In this document: positions 1 through 13,712 of the stretch, one piece after another
Position numbering within the stretch: the stretch's first letter is position 1
How the letters are laid out: every line of letters starts with the position of its first letter
Assembly: GCA_036365515.1 (NCBI GenBank)
Contig: CM070874.1
Span: 45,383,083-45,447,082 of the forward strand
Direction of reading: 5' to 3'
DNA length: 64,000 nucleotides
DNA from: Torymus aiolomorphi
Lineage: Eukaryota > Arthropoda > Insecta > Hymenoptera > Torymidae
Position numbers and translations under genes: made by a program
The notes under the pieces: model-generated
Databases searched by the model: none
Told to the model about the DNA's origin: nothing
Seen by the model: only the letters and a program-made list of their open reading frames with translations

Positions 1-2093
1 CACTTCTTCATTCTCCTCTCAACATTGTCATATACAAAAATTCATCGTGTTATATATAAAATTGCTTCTGTGGTAACGCAACAATCAGCTTAAATGTAAT
101 TGGCTTGTATATGTTCACTTTTATTTATCTGTTTCGCTCATTCAACAGGCTAAGTATGATTTATTCCAAAAATAACATAAATTTTATTTCGTTTGTAATA
201 ATTTTACCGCAACTCCGGTAAGAATTTTCCGCTTTTGCTGTATACACAAAGCATATAAAAGCTAGAATACATCATACTTGAAGAGAGCCAACGTATTTCG
301 TTTGTATATAAAAAAGATGCGCGAGCAAAATGAGCCGCTGACTTAGATTTTACAATAATTAGAAAACGTGTAAACTTAAAGTTTTTCTCATCTCTATACG
401 TATATTCTATATTTGTTCAGTTTTATTTCTATATTTTAATATCTTCTCGAACACCCGCTGTCGTTACAAGTTCATTAGAATGATTATTTTTCAATTTTTC
501 TATCGTTTCAAGTCGTATAACTTCTTGTAGCATAAGCGTCCGAGTAAATAAGTTGTAGAGTTGAAAATTCAGTTTAATTAGAGATGAAACCCGAAAATAG
601 CGTGTATTTGTAATATATGATGAGAATTTGTTCCACTTTTAAAATTACATATTTTTTAGTTGTATTTTGTGATTTTTTTTTTCTTTGATACTTTTGAAGA
701 AGAAGAAGTAGAAGAAACGCGACCACTGTATCGTGTTGATGAGTTCGATCTCGATTAGAGATTAGGCAGAGTAAGTAGTACCTAACTTGGTTTCTCTATT
801 GGGGATTACCGTCAGCCCGCCTACGTAGAGTCACTCGCACGGTCGCTGCAACAACCGTCAGAAAAGACCGTCAATAAAAAAACGTATACCACAGAAAGCA
901 TTGCAACTGACATTTTTTAGATAATACTCTTGCTCATTTTCACATTTACTACATCTAAATTTTCCCATTGCATTGCATTACTATGAAATATTTTCGACGA
1001 TCTTTCGTAGAGAAAATATATATTTTTTTTATTATAATTGAAACTTTGACACAGATATTATTTATAGAAGTATAGATATTAAATTTAACATGCATATTGG
1101 TTAAGTAAGAAAAAACAATATCCCAATAGTTATACCCAAGAGATTTTCCATAGCGAGAGTATAGTCTAAAAAAATCAGTCAGTACATTAACAGCAAGTGC
1201 TGCTAATCCTTTAATTACTGATTGAAGAGTCGACGATAGACTTGGAATGATTTTAAAAAGTATATCTGTTACATGTCTCTTGTATGATGGAATGAGTAAA
1301 AAAATATGTTTGAAAAGGATGTGCTCAATTTAACTTTCAAAGGAGAATGATAAAAATAATTTCTCATTTCAAAAGCGCTTTAAATATAACGTTTATTAAA
1401 TATTTTTCAAATTCGCGCGTATATAATTAATCATTTCGAATACGATGATTATATTATAATTATTTTAAACTAACTGACAAATATAAAAGATGTAATTTAA
1501 CAATTTCAATACTAACGATATTTTGATGTATTAAATAGAATCTTAGCCTTTTTAACTTGAAAATAGACGTAAACCTTTTGAAAATTGATATTTTCGCACA
1601 TTCCTAAGTGAAGTCTTATAGTTTTTGTGTTTTGCAAATGTATTTGTATATCTTTTGTACTTAATTTGAGTATGTATTTATATTCATGCTCTACATGTTT
1701 TAACACTCGTTACAATAAGACGTGAGAAAAAGGTATCACGTGAAACTGATAATATGATAATGTTAAAGGAAAAGTCGACAATGGTAAACGAGAGACGAAA
1801 TTCAGCAACAACACTTGTAAATCTACTGCATATTATCAAAGGTTCTATGTCGGGCAAAGGTAAGATAGTATTGTTTTCTCTGATTTTTATAAAAAAAAGA
1901 GCTGTCAAATCTGCTAGACAAGCCGCAGATAAATAAAAAAAAACTTACAGTTGTTGGCTTTTAAAAATTCTATCTAGAGTAAATTACAAATTCTCAAAGA
2001 ATAATACAATAACGAGAAATTCTCTGATTAGAAAAATTTTCAGTCCAAATAGAAATTATTAGAATTTACACTTTCAAACTAACTAGGAGAGTG
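1..2093. other. AT-rich noncoding DNA
   Basis: No convincing exon, RNA gene or repeat was found. Short open frames here have no recognisable protein features. By position this could be intron or 3' flank of the NUAK-like kinase, whose last placed exon ends with a splice donor at 4,053. A serine-rich reading of about 690-770 on the minus strand is possible but too weak to call. Confidence 0.4.
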
Positions 2094-2751
2094 TACCTGT
2101 GGGTCAGCAACTTTGCACAAATTTTAGGACATGTTTTCGGAAGTGAAAATATGAAGAAAGCCACGATAGTAAACCGTAACGCTCTAAAAAACTCAAGTTA
2201 TGGATATTTCGAGTCTTATTTTTAAAAAATGTTAAAAACAGATTCTTTTTCAAACAATAATCAATCTAAAAAAATCGTATATACAACTTTAAAACTAGAA
2301 GATAAAAGTAGAAAAAGAAAGCTCTCATCCAGTTTTTCAGAATTAAAAAATATTAATTTTTGCGAAAGCTATGATAGTTTGAAGTTGAACAAAGAAAAGG
2401 CACTAAGAATTCGCAAAAATCTGCTTTTTCATTTCGCTCATATTTTTTTGTATTTTCTTTGCTCAACTTCAAACTACCATATCTTTCGCAAAAATTAATA
2501 TTTTATAATTCTGAAAAAATGAGAGCTCTCCTTTTCTAGTTTTTTTTTTAAAGTTGTGTATACGATTTTTTTAGATTGTTTGATTATTGTTTGAAAAAGA
2601 ATCTGTTTTTTAACATTTTTTTAAAACAAGACTCGAAATATCCATAACTTGAGTTTTTTTAGAGCGTTACGGTCTACTATTGCGGCTTTCTTCATATTTT
2701 CACTTCGGAAATATGTCCTAAAATTTGAACAAAATTCCTGACCCGCAGGTA
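2094..2751. mobile_element. Palindromic MITE (about 660 bp)
   Basis: The two halves are near-perfect inverted copies around a centre near 2,425. The left end TACCTGTGGGTCAG (2,094) matches the reverse complement of the right end near 2,738-2,751, and the matching continues inwards through the whole element. No transposase is present, so it is a non-autonomous foldback-type MITE. TA is found at both outer edges, but the superfamily is not resolved. Confidence 0.75.
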
Positions 2752-4052
2752 GTTCACTATCATAGTAAAGTGACCAATTTTCGTTTTTCTAAATAACTTG
2801 AAAAATCATTTTATTTTCCCTTCTACATTTAAAAATATAAATTAAAGAAATTTGCAAAATAGTACGTTACATTACGAGATATTGGCCAAAATTATTAAAA
2901 AAAAAAGTGCTATACAAGAATATAATATTAATTTGAATTTACAATTTCAGAAAAATTCTGTCATTTTCCTGTTTATTTTCTAATCAGGAATGACACATAA
3001 AATCAACGTGCATTCATGCTTATCTAACTACCTATGATATATTTTAACACCGACAAGTAAACAATTAAATTGACATTTTTCAAGTTATAAACACAATTAT
3101 ATATTTTAACAATTTATTTGTTTATTAAGCAACAGATTAATAGCTCTGCGTCGAATTTGATACTTGAAAACTAATATAAAAACAATGTAAGTTTATTAAA
3201 ACACTGAGATATAAAAATTATTATTTAAGCTAAGTATAAATTAGCTAGCAGTAGCACTAAAATCGCCAAACTCGATGTGTAAAAAAGTATTTAATCTGTG
3301 GCCAGTATGAAAAAAAATTATTACTCTACCCACCTGTGCCGAACATGAACCGTACTATCTAAATTTACGTGTGTTAGTACCAAAAAAAAAAATAATGGCA
3401 AAACATCATCAGGCAACCATCAAGTCAAAGAAAGGAAATTATTTTGTTGGAGAGAAAAAAATATGACAGGTAACTCATTAAAAATAAATTCAACAAAAAT
3501 TATAAACATATGTGCTCTGTCTATCAACGACTCGACAACAGCTAGTTCTAGAAGATGCAGACAGAACTTCATATTCTGTTATATATGGTATATCTTTTTT
3601 TTTAATTGGCTTTAAACCATCACGTACACTACCACTTAGCAGAAGTCTATGTTATTATCTCTTATAATTATTGTACAATTCAATTGAAAATATATTATTT
3701 TTATTATAAAACTATAAGAAATAAATTATATTTAATTAACTCTAGACTGCTACAAAGAGGCGTGCCATTACTTTTATGATTTTTATATAATTATAAATTG
3801 TTTCACAGATTGCTTCAAAGTGCCAAACTCAAATTTCATGAAAAGAATTTTTATAAAAAGTATATTTGGATAAAATCAAAGGATTTATTTTCAAGTAGTT
3901 TGATTTAATCTTAATTTAATATACTTGTTTAAGAATAAAATGAACTCTAGTCCAAATCTGTTTAATCCTTATTAATCTGTTAAGTACATTGAGTAGAGCG
4001 TTTCAAAGCAATCTGTTGCGCTTTGTATAAATATTATTGAGATGGCACTCAC
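2752..4052. other. Noncoding DNA, probable kinase intron
   Basis: AT-rich sequence without recognisable exons. It lies directly downstream (minus strand) of the GTGAGT donor that ends the last placed NUAK exon, so it is most simply intron. Nothing else is visible. Confidence 0.45.
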
Positions 4053-7000
4053 CTCTCGGCAATGTGTTGTTTCCCATGTCGAAAAGACTATCACGAGAAG
4101 GTGTGCGTGTTCCAGGACTATTTTGCTGAGAGCCGGGACTGTTGGGTACGCTCGACTCTTTGCGGCTGAAGCGGTCGTTGTTTTCACGGCTCATCGAGCG
4201 CCTGAACTGCGAGTCGGGGATTCGCCTGATTGATGACAACAAGCGTGAAGTTTTTGTTTAACAATATTTTTACACTATTTTAAATTCTTATATTTATACA
4301 AAACGTATTCAGTGTTTACAGGTTTCGCATTACTTAACGTTAAGATACTGTAGTAATGTATTTTTAAATGTTTCAAAAATAAGAAAATACAAGATTATTG
4401 TTTAAAGGTAACAAAAATACGTAAAAAAATGTTTGCTGGTTAAGATATGACATATATTGTTGCACTCTAGATACAAGTAAATACTTCAAACTACTGAAAT
4501 ATTTTAAGTGCACGTAAATCAAAATAAAATAACTTTCTTAAGTAAAGTGATTAATTGTTCTTGCCACTTGGATTGTGTGCTGTAGAAAAAATGGTTGATG
4601 TATGGACAAAGCGCGATCAAGCAAAGGCGTGCGAGTCAATTTAGAATGCAAGAAACAGTGCTGATCAACGCCAGGTATTTTGGGCTCATTTATTTTTGCA
4701 ACAGCTGGGAGTGTGCTCTTTTTAAATTAGCGACGTTTGAAACTGTGTACATACTACGTTTATAAAGAAAGGTTGTAATTGAAGACAGGAAAGAGGAAAA
4801 ATAATTTAATCGTGATATAATTAACATTGAACAACAGGCTTTTAACTTAAGTACAAAATTTTTGTTAGAACACTCACGTTGTCACTGTCTGACTTTCAAA
4901 GTAGCTCTCGTAGCTTGCACATAAATAAGCGCATACGTTAGTTTGTCAGATACAAATTCCTTTTAAGAACTTTTATTTTAAAACAAATATTCAAATAAAT
5001 TATGTAAACGACGTTTTTTAAGCCGTTGATGAATGAAGTACGAGTTAAACTAAATTATCATTCGTAACTTTACTAACATAAATTTAAAAATAAATAAATG
5101 AAAGTAAAATAAGTACACGATTGTTATGTTGAGTTATTTACAAAAGATGCAGATACAAATGATATTCTTATTTTCACGTATAATATTATTTTTTTTTATT
5201 TGGAAAATAGCAATATTTCTTTTGAATCTAAATAGAAACATAATTTCCTTTTTACACACCTAGACAACGGCTCGTGTATTCCCCAGAATCCTTGAGGTGA
5301 ATTCGAACCGAGTCTGCCAAGAAGTCTAGTACTTGGAAAACCGGTAGTTCGGTTGTCATCGACATTGAGCCTCTGTGTCAGACTTCTTACTCGCGATAAT
5401 AAGGTGGAGAATAAGTTTTCGGCTGTAAGCAGCTCAAAGCCGTCGTCGTCATCTTCCTCGCCGGATGACAGACTGTCTGCATGTTCAGGTGCCTGTCGCG
5501 ACGGTCGCGAGCTCCTCAGCCGATGCATATGCCTTTGCAGCAGGTCATCGTTATCTCTGCGTAAATAGATACGTTTTAATTGAATAAATATTTCGATATT
5601 TTTATTTTTTATCTTTTTTTTAATGAATACCTGTGTAACGAAGAGAACGGCGATTCATCTTCGCTGGCGTCCGACAAAAGCGATCCCATCCTCCTAGGCC
5701 TGCCGAATCTTGATCTTGGTGGATTTGTGCTGGTAGGTGTACTATTCTTGCTTTCAGGCTCGACGCTACCTGACCTTGGCGTTACGTAACCACCACCTTC
5801 CACGGCAATCGGGATTATATATTCCCTGGGGCTTTTCCTAATAGGTTCGGGCCCCATCGTCGAGCCTAGTGCACTGTCTGTATCGGAATCTGCGGTCGAC
5901 TGCCGCGACAGCGAACCCGAGCGTTGCGACATCGAGCGTTGAGGTACGGGTGGTTTAGGCGGTGGTGTTGTCGAGTGCACAGTTGCTTGTTGCGGTATCG
6001 GTTCCACCTGGATTGGTATGATACGCTCCTTGGTGGAGTTACGATTGCTGCTCGCTTGACCTTCAGGTTCTAGGCTCGAACTGCGATGTGTTTGAGGTAT
6101 CGCAGCTCCGACGGGGAACGCAATTTCTGAGCGCTGGGTACGCAGTTTCTGGGGATGGAAGGCGTCGATCTTTGCTTCAACTTCTGAACGGAAAGCTGTG
6201 TCCACTGGTCTCACGCCCGACAAGGTAATTTCAGCTTTACTCGTTTTACGCGGTCGAGGAAGGGTGGCACTTTTTAGGGTTATTTCCATCTTACTCGTCT
6301 TCTTTGGCTCGCCTGTCATGGCGTTAAATGTATCGTGGCTCGATGTGTCTGGACTTACTGGCACCTGTATAAATCATTACACATTACGTAAATTATATAC
6401 CATTATAAATCAAAATACAATAAATTATACTCGAGTATGACGTGGAGGCATGCATTACTTACAGCTTTGGCTTGTAATTCTGGTTTCAATTCGAAGGGAA
6501 ATTTGGTTTCAGTCGGTGTCGAGACTGTCACAGTTGCATTCCTTAAATCGTTTGGACCAAGGGGTATTTTCAGACCAAGTTTTTTAGAATCATTACTCTG
6601 CGGTGAGATAGGAGGCGACCCACTCGCTTTTCGTTGCATAGGTGGTTTACCCAAAGCTCCAGTAATGATGTCGACGGCACGCTTTTTCTCTTCTTCGCGT
6701 TTTCTTTCTCTTTCCTTTTCCGGATCAACGAGCTTTTCGCTCTCAGCTTTTTTATCCGCCGGTACATCTATAATGACTTTAGCTACAGGTGCTTTAATGG
6801 TCTGTGGTAAGGTGGCTGAAGATAGACTAGCCTTACGTTCAAAGGCTGCCTTAGCTCCTCCAACATTTACACCTGGAATAAAGATCTTTTTCGGTTTCTC
6901 GGGCTCAACGGGAGAAAGCAATTGGTTGAATTTCTCTGCAGTTTCGAAGATTTTCGATCTTCGGCGTTCAGTCGAGGGTTTCGGTGCCGATTCCTCTGTT

Positions 7001-10000
7001 ATGAGTTCGGAATCAAGCGAAAGAGCTTTGTTCTTTAATTTCTTAACTTCTTTAAGTTGTTGCTGGGCTACTTCATTTGTTGCTTTGTCATCACTTTGTA
7101 CAGGAACTTTATCACTAACGCTTTCATTGAGTTTCGATGGACTCTTTTCCTTTGGCACATCGGACTTTGGGACGTCTTTGTTTTCTTCCCCAGTGGTAGT
7201 CTGGGTAACAATGCTTTGAGAATACGCTGCTGTTAATTCAGGCTGTGCGATCTCCTGCTCATTAGATGTAAGAAGACATACGTCGTTTTTAATCTCTTCG
7301 GAAAGTTTGTCCTTGGCAATCGGCATGGCTGCATCATCAGCTAAGTTTTGCGGTTGATCGGGAATAACTGGAGTTTTACTACGCTCTTTACTAGGAGACT
7401 TCTTGTTACGATCTTCCATTATTTCTAAGCAAGACGCTGAGTCTTCTACTTTATTTATATCAACAGTCTTACTCATGGGGACTGATACGACTATAGCTGG
7501 ATCCACCTCCATTGCTTCTTCTAATATAGGATTAGGCAATGGTGCTGAATGATGCCTGAAAGAATATTAAGTGGGTTATTTTCTCCGACTAGAGTTAACT
7601 TCCTACTTTCTAAGGAATACGTACTTGGACGCGGATCTATACGCCTTGGGATCCCGATCGTCTGTCCCATCTTTTCTCCTCGTCCGCTCTTTCCTCTTGA
7701 CTCCAGCCACCGTTGTCTCATCCGTGGACGGAGTGCTCTCGAGCTTCCTCTTGGCATCTCCGCTGCTCGCGACAGCCGCCGCCCCCTTCGGTTCCTCCTC
7801 CACCATCTCCCTGATCCTCCTGTCCGTGTTACTCTGATCGAGCTCCATGAGGCTGCCGACCGAGTGACATCTGGTGGGCACCAGCGTCTCCGAGGATACG
7901 CTATTAGTGATGTCTGAAGGCTGAGGGGGCTGCTGGTCGCCAACGACCAGTTTGTCGGCGCTGGCCGATTGTGGCACGAGCGACAACAGAAGATCCAGCC
8001 GCACAGGCGTCTGGGCGGCGAGGTCCTCCGCTATGTCCAGGCAATTCTGCTCGTAACCCTCGTTCACCCACCAGTGGGTGCAAATTTTCTCGACGTCCGC
8101 TCGCCGCGACGGGCACACCGTCAGCATTTCCTTTATCAGTGGGGAAGCAGCTGTAAAAAGTCGATCAATGGTAAGTTAGGTAATAAGCGGCGGGGCACGC
8201 GCTTGCACATACGTACGCGAGGGTTTCTTGGGCTCGAAATAGTCGGACTGGGAGATCTGCTTGACTAGGCGCTTAAAGTTGGAGCCGTCGAAGGGCATGG
8301 CACCGTAGACCAGGGTGTAGAGGAGGACGCCGAGACTCCAGCAGTCGACCTCGGGCCCGTGGTACGGCGTGCCCTTGACGATCTCGGGACTGGCGTAGAG
8401 CGGACTGCCGCAGAAGGTGTTGAGCAGCCGCTGCTCGTCGAAGACGTTCGAGAGGCCGAAATCGGCGATCTTGGCGTTTCCGTTCTGGTCGAGCAAGATG
8501 TTCTCGAGCTTGAGGTCCCGGTGGCAGATCTTGTGCTTGTGGCAGTAGAAGACGGCCGTCGAGATCTGCCGGAAGATGCGTCGGGCCTCCTGCTCCGCCA
8601 GCACCTTGCGCTCGCTCAGGTAGTCGTAGAGCTCGCCGCCCGCTGCGTACTCCATCACTAGTACCATCTTCTCCCGGTTCTCAAATACTACAGAACCAAA
8701 CATTTTAGATGTAAATAATATTTAAACTTAAAGTGGGAAAGTCGTCTTTCTGGCGCACTTAGACGCGTTTATGATGCTTACATAAATTAATTTTACTGTG
8801 ATATTTGCTGTTTGAATCATTGTCTGACTAAGCCAGGCGTGCATCTACTTGTTCACGAAAGATTTATATTTCTCAAAATACTACCGCAGATATTCAGATT
8901 TCCAAGTATAACTATATATTGCGTTGTAGAATATATAGGTAGATTCGTTTGCAAATATAAAACGTACAATGTAAGGTTCTATTATTCCTTTGTAAATACT
9001 TTCACTAATAGCAAGTTTTAAAACTAACGATCGACTTTCACATTGGATAAACCATTAAAGTATTCAAACTTACATTTCTAAGCCATTCATAAACATTGAA
9101 AAAAGTACAGAAACATTGTTAAAATTGCTCATGTAAAAAAATGTAAAGAAAAAAGTTAACCTTCGTAAATGTGAATAATGTTTGGATGCTGCACACTCGA
9201 CATGATTTGAATCTCCCTTCGTATCCTGATGAGGTCAGCCTCCGTCTCGATTTTGCATTTCTTGATCGTCTTTATCGCCACCTCCTGGCCCGTCTCTTTG
9301 TTGATTCCCAATTGTACTTTGCCGTATGTGCCTTGACCCAATTTTTTGATTATATCGAACCTTGAAAAGCAGAGAGATCCCACGTGGTTAGCATATATAT
9401 AATAGTCGCCGTGCAGGCGGACGCGTAAGCAGACCGGTTGATTTACCGACGCCTTTTTGTTTTCTCAAGCGGCGAGTTATCCGGAAGTCTGTGGCTTTAT
9501 TTGCACATACGCCGTGAAATTCGAGCGAGCATACATATATGTGCACACGCATTTGAGCCGAGAAAAGGCGCAGCTCCGTGTCGTTTGCCAGTAATAAAGT
9601 AACTCAATTAACGGCTTTTGGCAGCCACTACAACGGTGAATTGCTTCTCGGTCGATCGACTGTCAACCTCGCATTAAAAACTATTAAATGAAATTTTTTC
9701 GACATCTTTCAGGCGCATCAATCAAGCCATTAAGAGCTTTACTCGAATAACTACAAGTTGGGAAAATTCTTACGGCACGAAGTTAGATTTTAAAATGATA
9801 TCTACGCTAAAGAAAATTTTTTCATTTTGAGATATAAGTATACCACCATTCGTTTCCAACGGGTAACAGGTGCCACCCAAAAATAAATGGTTCATTTATT
9901 TTGCACATTTGATGTTAGCCAAGAAGATCTTTTTATAAATCATTTTCAATTTTCAATTTATTGGAATAAATATTATTTATTATTAAAATTATAGGTATGT

Positions 10001-10208
10001 TCACCCGATTATTATTTTTTTAATATGCAAAAACTACTTGAAAAATATTTGTACGTAATATACAAAAGAAAGTCAAGTGAACATGTGTAAATTATTATGT
10101 TATTCCTTACCTTTGTTTCAATTTTCGTTTGTGGTTATGGAGACGCACACCGCCTGTGCTCTCCATACCACCCATAATATTATGGATGCTTGCTTCGCCG
10201 ACAACCAT
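4053..10208 (-). CDS. Nuak: NUAK-family SNF1/AMPK-related Ser/Thr kinase (3' end not found)
   Basis: Eight exons in matching phase: 10111-10208, 9161-9360, 8217-8687, 7625-8150, 6463-7555, 5631-6364, 5260-5556 and 4053-4225, about 1,197 residues. The start is ATG 10,208; residues 1-32 contain VRLHNH, and a splice acceptor just upstream (AG at 10,228-10,229) implies a 5' UTR exon further away. The kinase domain (about 34-285) shows the GQGTYG loop, Lys63 in VAIK, HRD (155-157), DFG (175-177) and SPE. Thr190 in the [12 protein letters not shown] activation loop is the conserved LKB1 target in AMPK-related kinases. The NUAK family is known for control of cell adhesion, myosin phosphatase and proteostasis. 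The C-terminal 800 residues are low-complexity and rich in Ser/Pro/Lys/Glu; no GILK phosphatase-docking motif was seen. The exon at 4,053 ends in a GTGAGT donor (phase 1), so at least one more exon lies to the left or outside the window. Identity is confident; the disordered-region exon borders are inferred. Confidence 0.9.
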
Positions 10209-12878
10209 CTTGGCGATTTTTGGTTATCTGTAATTAAAAACGTACGGCGATTATTATTTTTTTTCACATCGATGAAATAAAAATTTGTTTTTTTATCAAC
10301 TATTTTAAACGAAATATTTTTATTAAAGATTAAAATTGAGCGTGGGACAATCGATTAGAATAGAAATGTTATAAATCAAGATATTCTACTTCCAAAATAA
10401 TTTAAAGCAGTAGAAACTTTCTTGGAAATCAAAAGAATAATATTTTATAGCATTTTTTAAATTTAGTTACTTGTAAAATAACCTATATATTTGTCTACTC
10501 TTTTTTCTGGTAATAACTTGGCAAAGTTTGATTCGTAACGGAATTCCTTTGGTTATTTTATTATAATTCTTTAATAGTGTGTTATTTTTATTTATAGTAG
10601 ATAAAACTTGTGCAAAATTTGATATAATAGAAAAATACTAGAAAAGACACAGGCATTTTAGTTTGTATGTCTTTTTTTATTATTAGAGATACGGGGTACT
10701 ATCATGCAGGTGATATGATTCATTTTAAAAGTATTTTTTGTAATATTTGTTGTTATACATGGCGTAAATATTTACGTTGTACATTATCTGCAACTATAGA
10801 AAAGCCTAGCAAGAACTGAAATAAAAATATGAAAATACGTTCTATACTTGAGAAATCTAAAAGTACGATTTTTGGATCGTTTCCATATTTATAGAGATAA
10901 GCAAGTTATATACATAAACATAAGTGTAGAGCATTTAAAGGCATATACAAATGAGATTTATCATGTTAAATCAGCTTTATTAGCTACGAAAGCTCTATAG
11001 ATATAAAAGCTTTTGTAATACTGTAAAATACGAATGTTTTTATAAAAAATGTTTTGTATAAAAATAACATTTTCCCGTTTCCTTTATATTCTTTTACAAT
11101 TATTCTCAATTTCAAGAGCAATAATATGCTCGTTGTTAAAGACTATATTATACATATAGTTTCCTCAAACATGTTGGAGTGTCGCGGCCGTATTCGCAAT
11201 GACGCAGCTGTCGATGAAGCCACCCAATTGAATGTTCGAGGGTTTCGACGTTTCGAGAAGCGGACGTGCGAGACAGAAAGTTGATAGCTCAAACTTTGAA
11301 AGCTAGAATAGTCGTGAGCGCAAGGAGAATATAGCGAAAAATTAATGAATCGTTGAACCAGACGAAGAATCCCATCGTAAAGCACTATATATTCGGCAAG
11401 AATGACACATGGATTAAAAATCTATAAACTGAAATCGTCACCTTCCCGCAAATTCCGGCAAAGGTTGGCGTGTGACAGATAAGTCTACTCGCGCAATCAT
11501 ATCGCGTGCTTGCAGCGGGATGAAGCGACATGGTGTAGCAGCAGGCGAAGGATGAGCTCGCGAGAAGAGCCGGGGAACGGAGGAACCAAGCAAAGCCGAG
11601 AGCGTTAATAGCTCGATGCGCGCAGAGGCAACAAGGGGAGAAGCAGGGCGAGGAAAGCGTGCGGCGAGTTTATTTCCGTCTGGGAGTGCGGCGCGTGTCG
11701 GTAGCAGCAGCAGCAGCAGTCGCCACTTGGCTTTTCTGCGAGAGCCGCCGGCGTGTGCGCACCACAGAGAGATAAAATCGTCGCCGTGCGCCGAGGAAGC
11801 CGCGAGAACACGTGCTGTGTTGCCTTCGTCTGTTCGCTCGTTATATGTACACGAGGCGAAGGAAGGTATCAATACTCCAACCTGACCATTGTTTACTTCC
11901 AAAAGTAGAGTTACGATAAGCCCGTGAATTCCCCGGTTTACGAACAGATAAGCGCCAATGCTCTGTCGAACTTTATTTCTGATATTCATTTTCTCGGATT
12001 TTCGGATTATTTTATTTCGACATATTAGACTAAATATTGTTAAATTTTATGACATCCAATTTTAGTTTTTATAAACGAGTATTTATTTATTCCTTGATCT
12101 TATTCTTAGTCATGCATGCTACAACAGCATTTATAGGATGGTCTCATGCGATAAGGTAATCCAATTTCTGATCGTACGTCTGATATTACGGAAATGATGC
12201 TTTATAATTTTTTCAACGAATTGAAGCTGATGATACAGCATTATATTGCAATAATTAGCCAAAAACATTTTCGAAATGAACTAAAATTTGAAAATAAAAC
12301 TAATGTCAGATCTTTATTTTTTAATTTTTTTTTTTCAACATTTTTCTTAATTTCAAAGATCAAATTTTGGCAAAAAAAAAAAAATGCCACGTTCTATATC
12401 AATATAATAAGCTCGATTTTATCGTAATCATTAATATTTACAGGACCGTAAATACAATCAGTTATTTATCAATGATAGATACGGCACCAAAGGGAATGAA
12501 GGTGACATACGTAAAACATTATAGCGTACATCATATATTACGATAAATGTACAACTCATGTAAATTTAAATTACGCAAATATATTAACAATAACGTTAAC
12601 TACATCCATCATATTCCAAACAATGTTGATTTTAAATTATACGTTTCCGCACATAATAAGAAATGATTAGAATATTATCAATTCGGGTAAAGATAACAGA
12701 TTTTTAATATTTCTGCCACATGTGATTTCATAATAATTATTCCGGATTTAATGACAATCAAGCGCCATTTTTCCTTCATGAAGTATGTAACATGTAACTA
12801 TTAATTTAACTGAAAAACATGTAACACTTATGCTAACAGAATTTGAAAAAAGTAATGAAGTGCCATACTGCCTTCCAC
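10209..12878. other. Noncoding DNA with CpG-rich island at about 11.44-11.88 kb
   Basis: Probably 5' intron or promoter territory of the kinase. A GC- and CpG-rich block at about 11,440-11,880 contains long chance open frames on both strands. One minus-strand frame ends at a possible donor (AAG|GTGACG, about 11,442) but duplicates the role of the better-supported start exon at 10,208. No other gene was recognised. Confidence 0.35.
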
Positions 12879-12885
12879 TATAAAA
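12879..12885 (+). promoter_or_regulatory. TATA box
   Basis: TATAAAA, about 30 nt before a plausible start of transcription near 12,910 and 80 nt before the ATG of the signal-peptide-like exon at 12,965. The spacing is that of a compact insect core promoter. It would drive that exon to the right. Confidence 0.45.
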
Positions 12886-12964
12886 GAATGGAACAATCTT
12901 GGTTTACTATTCATATTTGGAATTAAGTTGAGTGCAAGAATCTTCTGAAATTCGGGATAAAAAA

Positions 12965-13001
12965 ATGCATTTGTTAAAGTTCTCTTGTTTATTGCTCATT
13001 C
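12965..13001 (+). CDS. Candidate first exon encoding a signal peptide (S1 protease type)
   Basis: ATG at 12,965 opens MHLLKFSCLLLI, a short basic-then-hydrophobic signal-peptide start, ending after one base of the next codon at a strong GTAAGT donor (13,002). Protease B at 43,324 has the same layout: signal peptide, phase-1 donor after a C, and Q as the junction residue. Joining this exon to the acceptor at 28,449 of protease A also gives C+AA = Gln and keeps frame into the propeptide and IIGG. No nearer signal-peptide exon was found upstream of 28,450. The link would need a 15.4-kb intron containing the antisense Rrp6 gene, so the exon is plausible and its partner is inference. Confidence 0.4.
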
Positions 13002-13301
13002 GTAAGTATCCTTATGACATTACATGTGCTACCATATTTTAATTTACATTTTTTATAGATTGTCTAAAAAGTATCTTTCTTATTAATTTATACATCGCAT
13101 TTCTTTGCATAATCGGCAATGTATTTTAAATAACCGTTGTTTTAATAGGCCGTCTGTGATGAAATATGTATAAGAAAAGTTTAATAATTACTGCTGCATA
13201 TGGTGGCATTATAATTGTCTTTAACACCTTCATTGAATTCTAACATGCACATTGAGGTAACATTTCATATGCATGGATGCGTACAAACTTTCGACTACTA
13301 G

Positions 13302-13712
13302 GGGGATGCCTTACACCGACAGAGTTCTCTGCCGTACCGACCCCAACGTTTTTAATTAAATTTAATTGTTAAAAGATTTTTCTTTAATTCCAAGAGTGGA
13401 CGCACAAAGGCAAACTTATTACCTAATTCCCGATCAAATTTCAGATAAATCTATTGAAAAATAAAGACGAAATTTGAAAAATCGCAAGATGTCATATTTT
13501 GAGATTAATATAGTAATATGCGACGTTGCGATTTTTCAAATTTCGTCTTTATTTTCCAATAGATTTATCTAAAATTTGACCAGGATTTAGATAATAAGTT
13601 TGCCTTTGTGCGTCGACTCTCAGAATACAAGGAAAAGCTTATAACAATTAATATTTAATTAAAAACGTTGGGGTCGGTACGGCAGAGAAGTCTGTCGGTA
13701 TAAGGCATCCCC
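13302..13712. mobile_element. Palindromic MITE, GGGGATGCC family, copy 1
   Basis: Begins GGGGATGCCTTACACCGAC and ends with its imperfect reverse complement finishing GGCATCCCC at 13,712. The inner arms are also inverted copies, so the whole 411 bp can fold into one hairpin. It has no coding capacity. Related copies lie at 15,299-16,615 and 31,841-32,184. Confidence 0.8.

Noticed and set aside
690..775. Possible serine-rich coding exon on the minus strand continuing the kinase
   Set aside because: A Ser-rich reading is possible but splice signals are unclear and other frames are equally open.
6437..7219. 260-residue plus-strand open frame
   Set aside because: Antisense shadow of the large kinase exon 6463-7555.
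11438..11989. Minus-strand frame with phase-2 donor that could join the kinase domain
   Set aside because: It would also fit in phase, but the exon at 10,111-10,208 encodes a conserved NUAK N-terminus (VRLHNH) with a better donor.
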